Part shown: positions 7,946-16,207 of the stretch, one piece after another
How the letters are laid out: every line of letters begins with the position of its first letter
Position numbering within the stretch: the first letter of the stretch is position 1
Assembly: GCA_938008165.1 (NCBI GenBank)
Contig: CALLLP010000044.1
Location: 1 to 32,822, forward strand
DNA length: 32,822 bases
Reading direction: 5' to 3'
Origin: an uncultured Neomegalonema sp.
GTDB lineage: Bacteria > Pseudomonadota > Alphaproteobacteria > Rhodobacterales > Rhodobacteraceae
Notes under the pieces: generated by a model
Told to the model about the DNA's origin: nothing
Seen by the model: only the letters and a program-made list of their open reading frames with translations
Databases searched by the model: none
Position numbers and translations under genes: made by a program

Positions 7946-10900
7946 GCCACGTTGAACCGCTGCAATTGCTCCGGCTCGCTCTCGCCACAAGCGACGGAGG
8001 CGAGTTCGGAGAGGAGGTCGGGTTCGGCATGGCCGTCGGTCACGGCGAATTTCAGCACGGCATCGAGGTCGTCGCGGGTTGCCCGCGCCCCGGCGCGCAC
8101 CAGCCACAGGGCCGCCTTGATCGCATCCTGCCCCGCCCGGTCGTCAAAGGCATAGCGGTAGAACCACAATTCCAGCAGGAGATCGGGGTCACGCTTGGTG
8201 GGGTCGTCGTCGAGGGCCGCTTCGAAGGCGCGGTCGAGCATCGATAGACCCTCCTCACGCTTGCCCAGGCTGAACATCGCCTGCGCGGCCCCACACAGGG
8301 TCGCCGGATCGTTGGGGTTCTGGGCCAGTGCCTTGTCGTAGAATGCCTCCGCCGCGCGCGGATTCGACTTGGCGGTATTCACCACATGGGCGTAGCGGCG
8401 CAGGGTCGCGACCCGGCGCGGATCGGCGGCAACGGCCCGGCGGAACAGCGCTTCGGCCTCCTCCACCTGTCCCCGCTCGCGCAGGATCAGACCCAGATCG
8501 GCCAGCGCCGCCGCATCGCGCGGGGCCAGCATCGTGGCCCGGCGCAGCAGTGGTTCGGCGGCATCCATATCCTTGCGCTCATGCAGCAGGAAATTACCGT
8601 ATTGCGCCAGCGTGAACGCGTCCTTTCCATCCAGCGCCAAGGCCTTGCGATAGCGATCCTGCGCGGCGGCGGGGTTTGAACGGGCCTTGTGCAGAAACCG
8701 CGCATGGGAGGACAGGATCGTCGCGTTGCGCGGGTCGAGATGGACCGCGCGGCGGTAATATTCGTCCGCCGCCTCCAGATCGCTGCGTTCCTCCTCCTGA
8801 AACCGGGCATAGGCGAGGGCCGTTTGCGCATCGCCGGGATCGGCATCGAGAGCACGGGTCAGCAAGTCTTCGGCGGCATCCGCATCGCGGCGATGCAGGC
8901 ACATGAAACGGGCATAGGCGCGCAGCACTTCAGGCGAGGCGGCATCGGTCTCGACCGAACGCTCGAACCAGCTTTCCGCCTCATCCGGCTTTTTGGCCAT
9001 ATCGGCGAGGAAGGTCGCGGCAATGGCCATCGTTTCGGCGGAACCGGGGTCGATTTTGGTTGCCTGTCGATAGATCGCCTCGGCGCGGGCCAGATCGCCC
9101 CGCTTTTCGGCCACGAACCGCGCCAGTCGGATCGCAGGTTCGGGATCGGTCGTGGTCGAGGCGGTCGCGAGCTTCAGCAGGGCATAGGCCGCATCGTCCT
9201 TGCGCTCGACCACCGACAGGAAATCGGCATAGGCGGCGATGGCGCGCGCATGGCGCGGCGCGCCATCGACGGCAACCTGATAGCATTCGCCCGCCGCCTG
9301 CATGTCACCGCGAACCTTCCACAGGAAATTCGCATAGGCGATCAGAGTCTCGGTATTCTCGAAATCGACCCGCAGAGCGAGGCGATAGCATTCTTCGGCC
9401 CGGTCGAAATCGCGGCGCACATTGGTCAGGAACATCGCAAAGGCGCGCAGGGCCGCGCCGTCCTGCGGATCCGCATCGATGGCGCGGTTGAAGTAATGCT
9501 CGGCCCCGTCATGGTCGCGGCGACCGACGGTCAGGAAGCGGGCATACCGGGCGAGCAGGCGCGCATTGCCCGGCGCATCCTGAATCGCCGCGAGATAGCG
9601 CCGGTTGAGTTCCGCACCGTCCTCATGATTGAGCAGACGACCGGGAAGTTCGAGGAAATCGTCTTCGGACCCCTCGCCATCATGCCGGGCCAGATCGGCC
9701 TGCGGGGCGCTGGCCGTATGGCGGAATCCCGCGATCGTCTGATCGCCGGAAACATCGCGGTAATCGGCAGAGGCGGCAAGCGCGCCAGCGTCATCGGCGG
9801 GCAGATCGCGGCCATCGGCGATGTCGCTTTCCGGCGACCGTTCCTCGGTATCGCCAGTATCGCCCACGATTGACAGGATGGGGCGTTCAGGTTCGGAAAC
9901 CGGCTCATCGGCCTCGACATAGGGCGTAACGGTTTCGGTCAGGATGCCTGCGGCATTGTGCTTATCGGGATGATCGCCATTGGCCATTGCGGCGACGGCT
10001 GCGGCGATCAACTGATCGATGCGGTTGTTCGATTCGGCATCGTCGTCATCCACATCCGATACGGTCAGCGACGCGGGATTCGACAGGATCGTATCCTCGC
10101 CATAGGCGGGCAATTCCTCTTCGGCGATGACGTCGTGGCGGTCGAACCCATCCGCCACCGATCCAGCGAAGGAATAACTCCATTCCTCGCCATGATCGCT
10201 TTCGGCCTCCTCGATGGGCGCGGGAACAGGATCGGGCTGCGATGGCTTGGGCGGCGCCGCGAAGCCGGGCACCGTATCGGGTTTGAGATCATCGCGGGAT
10301 TCGAGCGCCCGGAACTGAGCATCGTATTGTTGCAAAATCTTGTCGAATCGGTCGATTCGCGGGTGGCCCAGCTCGAATTCGCGCCGGATCAGGTACATCA
10401 GCCCTTCGAAATCGCTATAGGGCGTCCAGAGGGTGTTGCGTTCTTCCAGCCATTCGCGGATCGGCTCGCCCGGTTCCTCGTCATTGACCCAGTAGATGCC
10501 CCCGGCAGGCGCACCGCGCGGCAGGCCGGAGAGCAGGTCAGCGACCGATTCGTCACGTCCGCCATAGCCGATGAAGACCAGCGCGGCCTCGGTAAACTGC
10601 GCCCGAAGACGATCTTTCACATCCGAGCGCAGGAAATGACCGCGATCGGGATTGCCGCCGCCCAGATGGGCATCGCCATAGATTTTCAGGATCGTCGGGC
10701 GCGATGTGCTGATGCGAATCCGGCGATCGAAGCTTTCATGAGTCAGAACCTGCGGCTTGCGCTGGGAGTAAAGATAGAGCGCATCGGCGGCCAGATCGTC
10801 GAAATTGGTGGTGACGATGGTGTTGCAGCGCTCGCCCCAATCGGGCTGAGTGACAAGCTGCGCAAGGGTCGCATAGCCAAAGCCGGGTTCGGCCTGCGCA

Positions 10901-11214
10901 TTGATGCGCTCCAACTCGCGTTCCTGTTCCTGCTCGGTATAGAACAGCGCATCGAGCACCTCGCCATAAAGCGCGGCAGGATCGGCGGGATCGAAACCGG
11001 CGAATCGTCCGGGTGCCCATTCCGCGACATCCTCGGCGGTGCCCGTCTCCAGATATTTCAGCTCGCCCAGCCAGCGCAGGGTCGTTCGGCCCGCATCGCC
11101 AATCCCGGCGCTCGCGGAGCACCCCGCCCCAAGGAACCAGACATACCGGCCATCGTGATTGATCAACCCGTGATGGAACCGGCGCACGAATTCGAAAGGA
11201 GAAATCGTCCTCAT
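7942..11214 (-). CDS. SIR2-like domain protein with acidic linker and about 13 TPR-like repeats
   Basis: This is a 1090-residue protein in three parts. Residues 1-300 are SIR2-like (SIR2_2 type): FLGAGCSASAGI (27-38), TTNFDD (135-140, Asn137) and VFIGYGGRDESV (213-224). The KLHG-type motif reads ILKIYGDAH (175-183), so the usual catalytic His is Tyr179. Residues about 305-545 are acidic and Pro/Asp/Glu-rich, probably disordered. Residues about 551-1005 hold 13 repeats of 35 residues of the type AYARFLxxxRRDxxxAExxYRRALxxDP. A helical end follows. No signal peptide or membrane span. The ATG at 11214 is preferred; a GTG at 11319 extends the frame without support. Known SIR2 proteins with such repeats can be NAD-depleting immune effectors, but no partner gene is adjacent and the His change questions activity. 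Confidence 0.85.
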   Translation of the reverse strand: MRTISPFEFVRRFHHGLINHDGRYVWFLGAGCSASAGIGDAGRTTLRWLGELKYLETGTAEDVAEWAPGRFAGFDPADPAALYGEVLDALFYTEQEQERELERINAQAEPGFGYATLAQLVTQPDWGERCNTIVTTNFDDLAADALYLYSQRKPQVLTHESFDRRIRISTSRPTILKIYGDAHLGGGNPDRGHFLRSDVKDRLRAQFTEAALVFIGYGGRDESVADLLSGLPRGAPAGGIYWVNDEEPGEPIREWLEERNTLWTPYSDFEGLMYLIRREFELGHPRIDRFDKILQQYDAQFRALESRDDLKPDTVPGFAAPPKPSQPDPVPAPIEEAESDHGEEWSYSFAGSVADGFDRHDVIAEEELPAYGEDTILSNPASLTVSDVDDDDAESNNRIDQLIAAAVAAMANGDHPDKHNAAGILTETVTPYVEADEPVSEPERPILSIVGDTGDTEERSPESDIADGRDLPADDAGALAASADYRDVSGDQTIAGFRHTASAPQADLARHDGEGSEDDFLELPGRLLNHEDGAELNRRYLAAIQDAPGNARLLARYARFLTVGRRDHDGAEHYFNRAIDADPQDGAALRAFAMFLTNVRRDFDRAEECYRLALRVDFENTETLIAYANFLWKVRGDMQAAGECYQVAVDGAPRHARAIAAYADFLSVVERKDDAAYALLKLATASTTTDPEPAIRLARFVAEKRGDLARAEAIYRQATKIDPGSAETMAIAATFLADMAKKPDEAESWFERSVETDAASPEVLRAYARFMCLHRRDADAAEDLLTRALDADPGDAQTALAYARFQEEERSDLEAADEYYRRAVHLDPRNATILSSHARFLHKARSNPAAAQDRYRKALALDGKDAFTLAQYGNFLLHERKDMDAAEPLLRRATMLAPRDAAALADLGLILRERGQVEEAEALFRRAVAADPRRVATLRRYAHVVNTAKSNPRAAEAFYDKALAQNPNDPATLCGAAQAMFSLGKREEGLSMLDRAFEAALDDDPTKRDPDLLLELWFYRYAFDDRAGQDAIKAALWLVRAGARATRDDLDAVLKFAVTDGHAEPDLLSELASVACGESEPEQLQRFNVA

Positions 11215-11589
11215 CGCCAGCCGTCCACCCTTATCAATTTCCCGATCTGTCACATCAGATGTCAGGTTACGTGTTAACAAATCATTACGCTCTTGTCCCT
11301 GTGAACGGAACAGGTACACGCATACTATTACGATGTACTGCGAAAACTATTGCGAAAGGATTTGGTTCAGCAAGGAAAATTTGTCCGTTCTCACCGGAGT
11401 TAAATTAAGCATTGCAATTGTGTATGTCTCTGATTAAAACATTTACTCAGGGGACTGATTAATATTCGGGACAGTGTTATGCGTATTATTGAGCGCCTTG
11501 TGGCAATTAATTTCGGACTCTGTCTCGATTCAGCCATTTCAGTGGCGGAGGCCAGCTACCGTATCAATTGGGGCGCGTTTTGAAGGGTC
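11215..11589. other. AT-rich gene-free region upstream of the SIR2-TPR gene
   Basis: This 375-base stretch separates the SIR2-TPR start from the sufE end, which are on the same strand. It is visibly richer in A and T than its surroundings, especially at 11270-11530, as expected for promoter DNA. It contains GAAC-N7-GTAC at 11303-11317 (one base off the alphaproteobacterial LexA pattern GAAC-N7-GAAC), the palindrome ATTGCAAT at 11411-11418, and a 34-codon ORF at 11479-11583 on the plus strand with only a weak ribosome-binding site. No confident gene, terminator or RNA was recognised. Confidence 0.5.
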
Positions 11590-12015
11590 TCAGCTCAGGG
11601 TATCCGCCGCGACATTCTTGATCCGCTCGATCATCGATCCAAGACCGTTGCTGCGCTGGGGACTGAGATGCGCGGCGAGGTCGATCCGCTGTAATTCCTG
11701 CGCGATATCTTTGTCGACGATCTCCCGCGCGGGCTGTCCCGACAACATGATATGCAGAATCGCGATCAGGCCCCGGACGATATGGGCGTCGCTGTCACCA
11801 TCGAATTCGATCCGGGTGCCGCCGTCATCCTGAACCGCCCGACTGTCGATCCAGACCCGGCTGACGCAGCCATCAACCTTGGTTGCATCGGTTTTGCGCG
11901 CTTCGTCCAGCGGAGTCAGGGCCTTTCCCAACTCGATCACGTAGCGGTAGCGTTCTTCCCAATCGTCGAGATAGTCGAAATTCTCGACCAGCTCGTCGTA
12001 ACTCAGATCGGCCAT
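11590..12015 (-). CDS. sufE: SufE sulfur acceptor protein
   Basis: This 141-residue protein takes persulfide sulfur from the cysteine desulfurase SufS and feeds Fe-S cluster assembly in the cytoplasm. The acceptor Cys50 lies in DATKVDGCVSRVWI, the family signature, and DDWEERYRYVIELGKALTPLD near the N-terminus is typical. The ATG at 12015 is preceded by GGAGG at good spacing, which decides against the longer ORF. The C-terminal part (LSPQRSNGLGSMIERIKNVA) matches family ends. No other suf gene is in the window. It follows the carboxypeptidase gene on the same strand after 66 bases. Confidence 0.95.
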   Translation of the reverse strand: MADLSYDELVENFDYLDDWEERYRYVIELGKALTPLDEARKTDATKVDGCVSRVWIDSRAVQDDGGTRIEFDGDSDAHIVRGLIAILHIMLSGQPAREIVDKDIAQELQRIDLAAHLSPQRSNGLGSMIERIKNVAADTLS

Positions 12016-12081
12016 GCATTCCTCCGGACAGACGACCCCACCATCTAGACCGGGACGCCAAGGCGTCCATCCCATACGTCT

Positions 12082-13395
12082 TCAGCGCCGCCAACGGGCC
12101 TTTGGATTCAGCAAGGCGGCGGGGCTTAGCGTCAGGCAATAATGTCCGGCCCGTTTGGCCAGCGCACAAATGGCCTGCGCCTGCGCCCGGCTCAAGCCAT
12201 GGATGACCCCCAGATGGCGCGCATCGCGCGGTCGGAGGATCACCTTCGTCGGCAGGCGGTGGGTCTTCGTCGCCAATCTGCCAACCGCCGCAAGATGCGT
12301 TGCGGCCTGTCTCTCGCTGGAAAACGCCCCAAGAAAGCTGGCCCAGCCGGATAGGGGCGGTGGCGGGCGGCGCGGGACCGGCGCGGGCGCGGGCGCGGGG
12401 GGCGCGGCCTTCTTGGGCAAGACCGGCAGCGGCACCGGCAGAATCGCGATTTTCTGGCCGGATCCGGGGCGCTCGGGCGGGATATAGGCGTCGTTCTTCT
12501 CCAAAGCATCGGGCTTATCAGACGATGGGTCGGCCCGCGCGATCGCCGCACCGGAACATCCACCGATATTGGGCGGGGGAGTCGCATCCGGCAGGCCCGG
12601 CCCCAGCGGTTCATCGGTGCCCAATGCTTTGAACCCCTTTTCGATCAGGGCCTTGACGGCCCTCAGCCGCGCGGACTTACCCGGATGCCCCAAGGTCACG
12701 GCCAGCACGCGCCGCCCCTCGCGCTCGACCAGCCCGGCGATGTTATACCCCGCGGCACAGGTGAAGCCGGTCTTCATCCCCTGCGCGCCCGGCACCCGCC
12801 CAAACAGCGGATTGGTCGTCGTCACGCCCCGCCCCGCCGCCCGTGTCCGGCGCTCGGAAAAGATCAGGCTGCGTTCGGGATGATCGGTCAACAGGGCCAG
12901 CGCGAGAATCGCCACATCGCGCGCCGTGGTGCGCTGGCCGCTGGCGGGCAAGCCGGAGGCATTGGCATAGCGGGTATTGACCATACCCAGCTTTTCGGCG
13001 GCATCGTTCATCCGGGCGACGAAAGCATCTTCGCTTTTCGCCACCGCCTCGGCCACCGCGACCGCCGCATCGTTTTTCGACCCGATAGCCATGGCCGCGA
13101 GCAAGTCGCCGAAGGGGACTTTCTGCCCCGCACGCAGGCGCAGTTTGACCGGGGGCTGGCCTGCGGCCCGTGCGGAGATCGTGACGATTTCCTCCTCGGT
13201 CACATCCCCGATTTCCAGTGCCGCAAAGGCGACATAGGCGCTCATCAGCTTCACGAGAGAGGCCGGGCGACGAATCGCATCCGCGTCATCGGCCACCAGA
13301 ACAGCCCCCCGCTCCACATCCACGGCGATCTCGGCGGCGGAGGCCGGGGCCGGGGCAAGCGCCAGCAGCGCAACGATCAGAGCGATGCGAGCCAT
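12082..13395 (-). CDS. D-alanyl-D-alanine carboxypeptidase (S11) with C-terminal SPOR-like domain
   Basis: This 437-residue exported penicillin-binding protein trims the terminal D-Ala from peptidoglycan pentapeptides. A signal peptide ends near ASA-AEI (residue 20). The three active-site motifs are present: Ser46-x-x-Lys49 (PASLVKLMS), Ser106-Lys107-Asn108 (GSKNDAA) and Lys208-Thr-Gly (GMKTGFTC). A Pro/Ala-rich linker follows, then a SPOR-like end starting GWASFLGAFSSERQA and including ICALAKRAGHYCLTLSP, which would bind septal glycan. A strong GGAGG site lies upstream within the 3' end of cobK, and the genes overlap by 19 bases. Confidence 0.93.
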   Translation of the reverse strand: MARIALIVALLALAPAPASAAEIAVDVERGAVLVADDADAIRRPASLVKLMSAYVAFAALEIGDVTEEEIVTISARAAGQPPVKLRLRAGQKVPFGDLLAAMAIGSKNDAAVAVAEAVAKSEDAFVARMNDAAEKLGMVNTRYANASGLPASGQRTTARDVAILALALLTDHPERSLIFSERRTRAAGRGVTTTNPLFGRVPGAQGMKTGFTCAAGYNIAGLVEREGRRVLAVTLGHPGKSARLRAVKALIEKGFKALGTDEPLGPGLPDATPPPNIGGCSGAAIARADPSSDKPDALEKNDAYIPPERPGSGQKIAILPVPLPVLPKKAAPPAPAPAPVPRRPPPPLSGWASFLGAFSSERQAATHLAAVGRLATKTHRLPTKVILRPRDARHLGVIHGLSRAQAQAICALAKRAGHYCLTLSPAALLNPKARWRR

Positions 13396-14036
13396 GACTG
13401 CACCTCCCCGATGGTGCGGGCAACGGGGCAGGCGACCACAGGCCGGGCGATCAGCACGACCGGCACACCCAGAAGCCGCGCCCCTTCGATTTTGGGATAG
13501 GCCCCCGCCCCACCCGCATCGCGCGTGACCAGCGCATCGATCCGCCCGGCACGCATCAACTCCGCTTCGGCCCGTGCCGTGAACGGCCCGGCTTTCGCGG
13601 TCAGGGTAAAGTCGAGCAAGCCCTCCGCCGCCGGATCATCGTGGCGCGTGCGCACGAGATAATGGCGATGCGGATCGCCCGCAAAGACCGCCCGCTCGCC
13701 CCGGCCAAGGCACAGAAACACCCGCTGCCACGACGGGTCCAGCGCCGCGCGGGCCTCGGCCCCATCGGCAACAATCCGCCAGTCATCCGCCCCCTGCGCC
13801 GTCCAGCCGGGGCGGGCATAGCGCAGCAGCGGCACGTCCTGCACGGCGCAGAGATGCGAAAGCCGCGCATGGGTATCCCGCTCGCATGGGTGGCTCGCAT
13901 CGATCACGGCATGGCCGGTCAGGCGTTCCGGCACATCCTCGACGATCCGCGCTTCGGGCAAGGCCAGCGCCAGATCCCGCGCCTCGCGCGATCCGGCGAC
14001 GATGAGACAGGGCTTATGCGGGGTCGCGCGGGCCAA
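13377..14036 (-). CDS. cobK: Precorrin-6A reductase (CobK/CbiJ family)
   Basis: This 219-residue protein matches the reductase that converts precorrin-6A to dihydro-precorrin-6 in cobalamin synthesis. Visible family features are the N-terminal nucleotide-binding strand (CLIVAGSREARDLA, a variant of the usual GGTxEA), VIDASHPCERDTHARLSHLC, PLLRYARPGW and the C-terminal LVTRDAGGAGAYPKIEGARLLGVPVVLIARP. It is somewhat shorter than typical members. The only possible start is TTG at 14036, supported by GAGGT 8 bases upstream, inside the end of rnd (23-base overlap). No other cobalamin gene is in the window, so it is separated from its pathway. Confidence 0.85.
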   Translation of the reverse strand: MARATPHKPCLIVAGSREARDLALALPEARIVEDVPERLTGHAVIDASHPCERDTHARLSHLCAVQDVPLLRYARPGWTAQGADDWRIVADGAEARAALDPSWQRVFLCLGRGERAVFAGDPHRHYLVRTRHDDPAAEGLLDFTLTAKAGPFTARAEAELMRAGRIDALVTRDAGGAGAYPKIEGARLLGVPVVLIARPVVACPVARTIGEVQSWLASL

Positions 14037-15216
14037 GCTCGATCACCTCGACACCCTTCGGCCCGGCGGACAGCGCCACCTCGCCGCGTTTCAGCCGCAG
14101 CGCATCCTCACCGAACAAGACCCGCCGCCAACCGCGAAGGGCCGCAACATCGGCCTCCTCCTCCATCGCGATGGCATCGAGATCCGCCGATGACGCCACC
14201 AACCGCTCGGCCACATCCGCCGCCGCCGCCTTTGCCCGCAGCAGAGTGCGTAACAGATCGGCCAGCGCGCTCTGGACCGGATCGGGTTTCGGGGTTGCCT
14301 TGGGCGGCTTTGCCTGCTCGCCGGATGTCGCTGCATTGAGCGCATCGAGCATCGCCGTTGCCGCTGTATTCGAGAAATTCTCGCGGCGTGACAGGCGACC
14401 GGAGGTCAGGCCATCGGTGGTGGTGGGACGGGCGGCAGCGATCTCCATCAGGGCATCGTCGCGCAGCACGCGGTTTCGCGGCACATCCCGCGCCTGCGCT
14501 TCGGCCTCGCGCCATTCGGCCAGCGCCTTTGCCGCCGTGAACAGCTTCGCGGTCGGCGCGCGCATTTTCAGGCGCTTCCACGCCTCCGCCGGATCGACGC
14601 GATAGGTCTCGACCGCCTCCAGCACCGCCATTTCCTCGGTCAGCCATGTCGATCGGTTTTCCGCCGCCAGCCGCGAGGAGAGATGCTCGTAGACCTCGCG
14701 CAGATGGGTCACATCGGCGAGGGCATAGGCAAGCTGCTTGTCGGATAGAGGCCGCTTTGACCAATCGGTGAACCGGCTCGATTTATCGAGACCCTGACCG
14801 CAGATGCTGCGCACCAGCCGCTCATATCCCACCTGATCGCCAAACCCGCAGACCATCGCCGCGATCTGCGTATCGAACAGGGGGGTCGGCACGGCATTGG
14901 CGAGATGAACGAAAATCTCGATATCCTGCCGCGCAGCATGGAAGACCTTCAACACCGACCGATCGGCCATCAATGCGAACAGGGGCGCAAGATCGATCCC
15001 TTTTGCCATCGGGTCGATCAGGGCCGCGCCGTTCTGTTCCCAATCGTCATCCGATTCCCCCTCGCGCCGGGGTCGCCCGATCTGCACGAGGCACAGGATC
15101 GGCCAGTAGGTCCGCTCACGCAGGAATTCGGTATCGACGGTGATATAGGGACTGACTGCATAATCGGCGCAGAGCGCGGCCAGATCGGCGGTCGTGGTCA
15201 CGGGACGCAGGGACAT
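14014..15216 (-). CDS. rnd: Ribonuclease D
   Basis: This 400-residue 3'-5' exoribonuclease takes part in tRNA 3' end trimming. The DEDDy exonuclease residues are visible: Asp and Glu in ITVDTEFLRE, Asp in FHAARQDIEIF, and the Tyr/Asp of the last motif in QLAYALADVTHLREVY. An acidic insertion (RREGESDDDWEQNG) follows CLVQIG. An HRDC-type nucleic-acid-binding domain follows at roughly residues 210-290 (RVDPAEAWKRLK, AEWREAEAQARDVPRNRVLRDDAL). The C-terminal 100 residues are Ala/Lys-rich and end in VIELGPRDPA. The start MSLRPVTTTADLAALC is at the expected place. Confidence 0.93.
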   Translation of the reverse strand: MSLRPVTTTADLAALCADYAVSPYITVDTEFLRERTYWPILCLVQIGRPRREGESDDDWEQNGAALIDPMAKGIDLAPLFALMADRSVLKVFHAARQDIEIFVHLANAVPTPLFDTQIAAMVCGFGDQVGYERLVRSICGQGLDKSSRFTDWSKRPLSDKQLAYALADVTHLREVYEHLSSRLAAENRSTWLTEEMAVLEAVETYRVDPAEAWKRLKMRAPTAKLFTAAKALAEWREAEAQARDVPRNRVLRDDALMEIAAARPTTTDGLTSGRLSRRENFSNTAATAMLDALNAATSGEQAKPPKATPKPDPVQSALADLLRTLLRAKAAAADVAERLVASSADLDAIAMEEEADVAALRGWRRVLFGEDALRLKRGEVALSAGPKGVEVIELGPRDPA

Positions 15217-15365
15217 TCGGGCACTTTCGGGAGACGGCTTTGGGTGGAAAAACAGCTTTCGGCGAGAATAAGGCTGTTCGCACGAAAGATACAGCGTCGA
15301 TCCATGCGGCTATCCGCATCGCGGCGCGCATCTTTTGCGCAGGGAAGGCGAGAAACCAGCAAGGA

Positions 15366-16034
15366 TCAGCTTCCCAGCCCCTCGCCCTTTTCCAGCCGGG
15401 AGAAGACATCGCGCCATGTCGATTTTTCCTGCGCACCAACAAGGGCGTAGGTCTCATCGAGCACGAAGCACGGCACGCCGGTCACGCCCATCTCGCGGGC
15501 CAGCGCATCCTCGTTCAGCAACAGCGCGCGGTCGGCATCCTCGGCATAGAGGCGGCGCATCAGATCTTCATCCATGCCCTGTTTCGCACCGATGGCGATC
15601 AGGGCCTCGCGGTCGCCGATATCGACCCCATTCACGAAATACGCGGCGAACAGCGCATCGACCACGTCGTTCTGACGCCCTGTCGTGCGCGCCCAGCGAA
15701 TCAGGCGATGGGCGTCGAGGGTATTGGGCGTGCGCTCGATCTTGCTGAAATCCAGCGGCAGGCCCGCATCACGCACGGCCTGCTCGATGCGCCCATAGAC
15801 ATTGCGCGCCCCTTCCGGTCCACCGAATTTGTTTTCCAGATAGGCCCGGCGATCCATCCCCTCATCGGGCATGTCGGGATTGAGTTGATACACGCGCCAA
15901 TGGATGTCGAGGCCCGCCTGCGGAGCCTCGCCGAGGGCCGCATCGAGTTTGGCCTTGCCGATATAGCACCACGGACAGATCGGGTCCGACAGGATGTCGA
16001 GCGTGTTTCCAGCGGGGGGGATTGCAGTTTCCAT
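15366..16034 (-). CDS. DsbA-family oxidoreductase (FrnE-like)
   Basis: This 222-residue thioredoxin-fold protein has the redox motif Cys20-Pro-Trp-Cys23 (SDPICPWCYIGK) right after the first strand, and no signal peptide, which fits the cytoplasmic FrnE-like branch of DsbA proteins rather than periplasmic DsbA. The long helical insertion (YGRIEQAVRDAGLPLDFSKIERTPNTLDAHRLIRWA) and the cis-Pro segment GVTGVPCFVLDETYALVGAQ are typical. An ATG at 16070 is possible, but the one at 16034 has AAGGG before it and gives the usual N-terminus. Members act in oxidative stress or as isomerases; the substrate is unknown. Confidence 0.9.
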   Translation of the reverse strand: METAIPPAGNTLDILSDPICPWCYIGKAKLDAALGEAPQAGLDIHWRVYQLNPDMPDEGMDRRAYLENKFGGPEGARNVYGRIEQAVRDAGLPLDFSKIERTPNTLDAHRLIRWARTTGRQNDVVDALFAAYFVNGVDIGDREALIAIGAKQGMDEDLMRRLYAEDADRALLLNEDALAREMGVTGVPCFVLDETYALVGAQEKSTWRDVFSRLEKGEGLGS

Positions 16035-16207
16035 ACCCTTGGTTGAGCATCCGAAAGCCCCTCCCGTCAAGAGATACCGCCATCAATAGAGCGCGATATC
16101 GGTCAAAAAGCCCCCCTTTTCCCAATCGGATGCGCCATCGGGGAACGATGACGGGGCAGGGGCGGGAAAACATTTCGGCCTGCGCCGCCTTGGGCTATAG
16201 AGCGCGT

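Noticed and set aside
8689..9873. 394-codon ORF on the plus strand
   Set aside because: It lies antisense to the TPR part of the SIR2-TPR gene and mirrors its repeats; no ribosome-binding site and no family.
9958..11277. 439-codon ORF on the plus strand
   Set aside because: It is antisense to the SIR2 domain and linker. The repeated Gly/Arg/Ile composition is a complement of Asp/Ala/Pro codons.
11301..11311. GTGAACGGAAC shared with 25389-25399, before the ClpP-like gene
   Set aside because: An 11-base match is expected many times by chance in 33 kb, and the orientation relative to the two genes differs.
7942..11589. The SIR2-TPR locus as a multi-gene defence island
   Set aside because: Neighbours are bdhA and sufE. 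No helicase, nuclease, Argonaute, HerA, transposase or second effector gene was found, so only a single-gene role can be considered.
12685..13500. 271-codon ORF on the plus strand
   Set aside because: It is a shadow of the D-Ala-D-Ala carboxypeptidase gene, whose motifs are complete on the other strand.
15304..15319. ATGCGG/CCGCAT hairpin between rnd and the DsbA-like gene
   Set aside because: Six base pairs, no T run, and in GC-rich spacer DNA where such palindromes are frequent.
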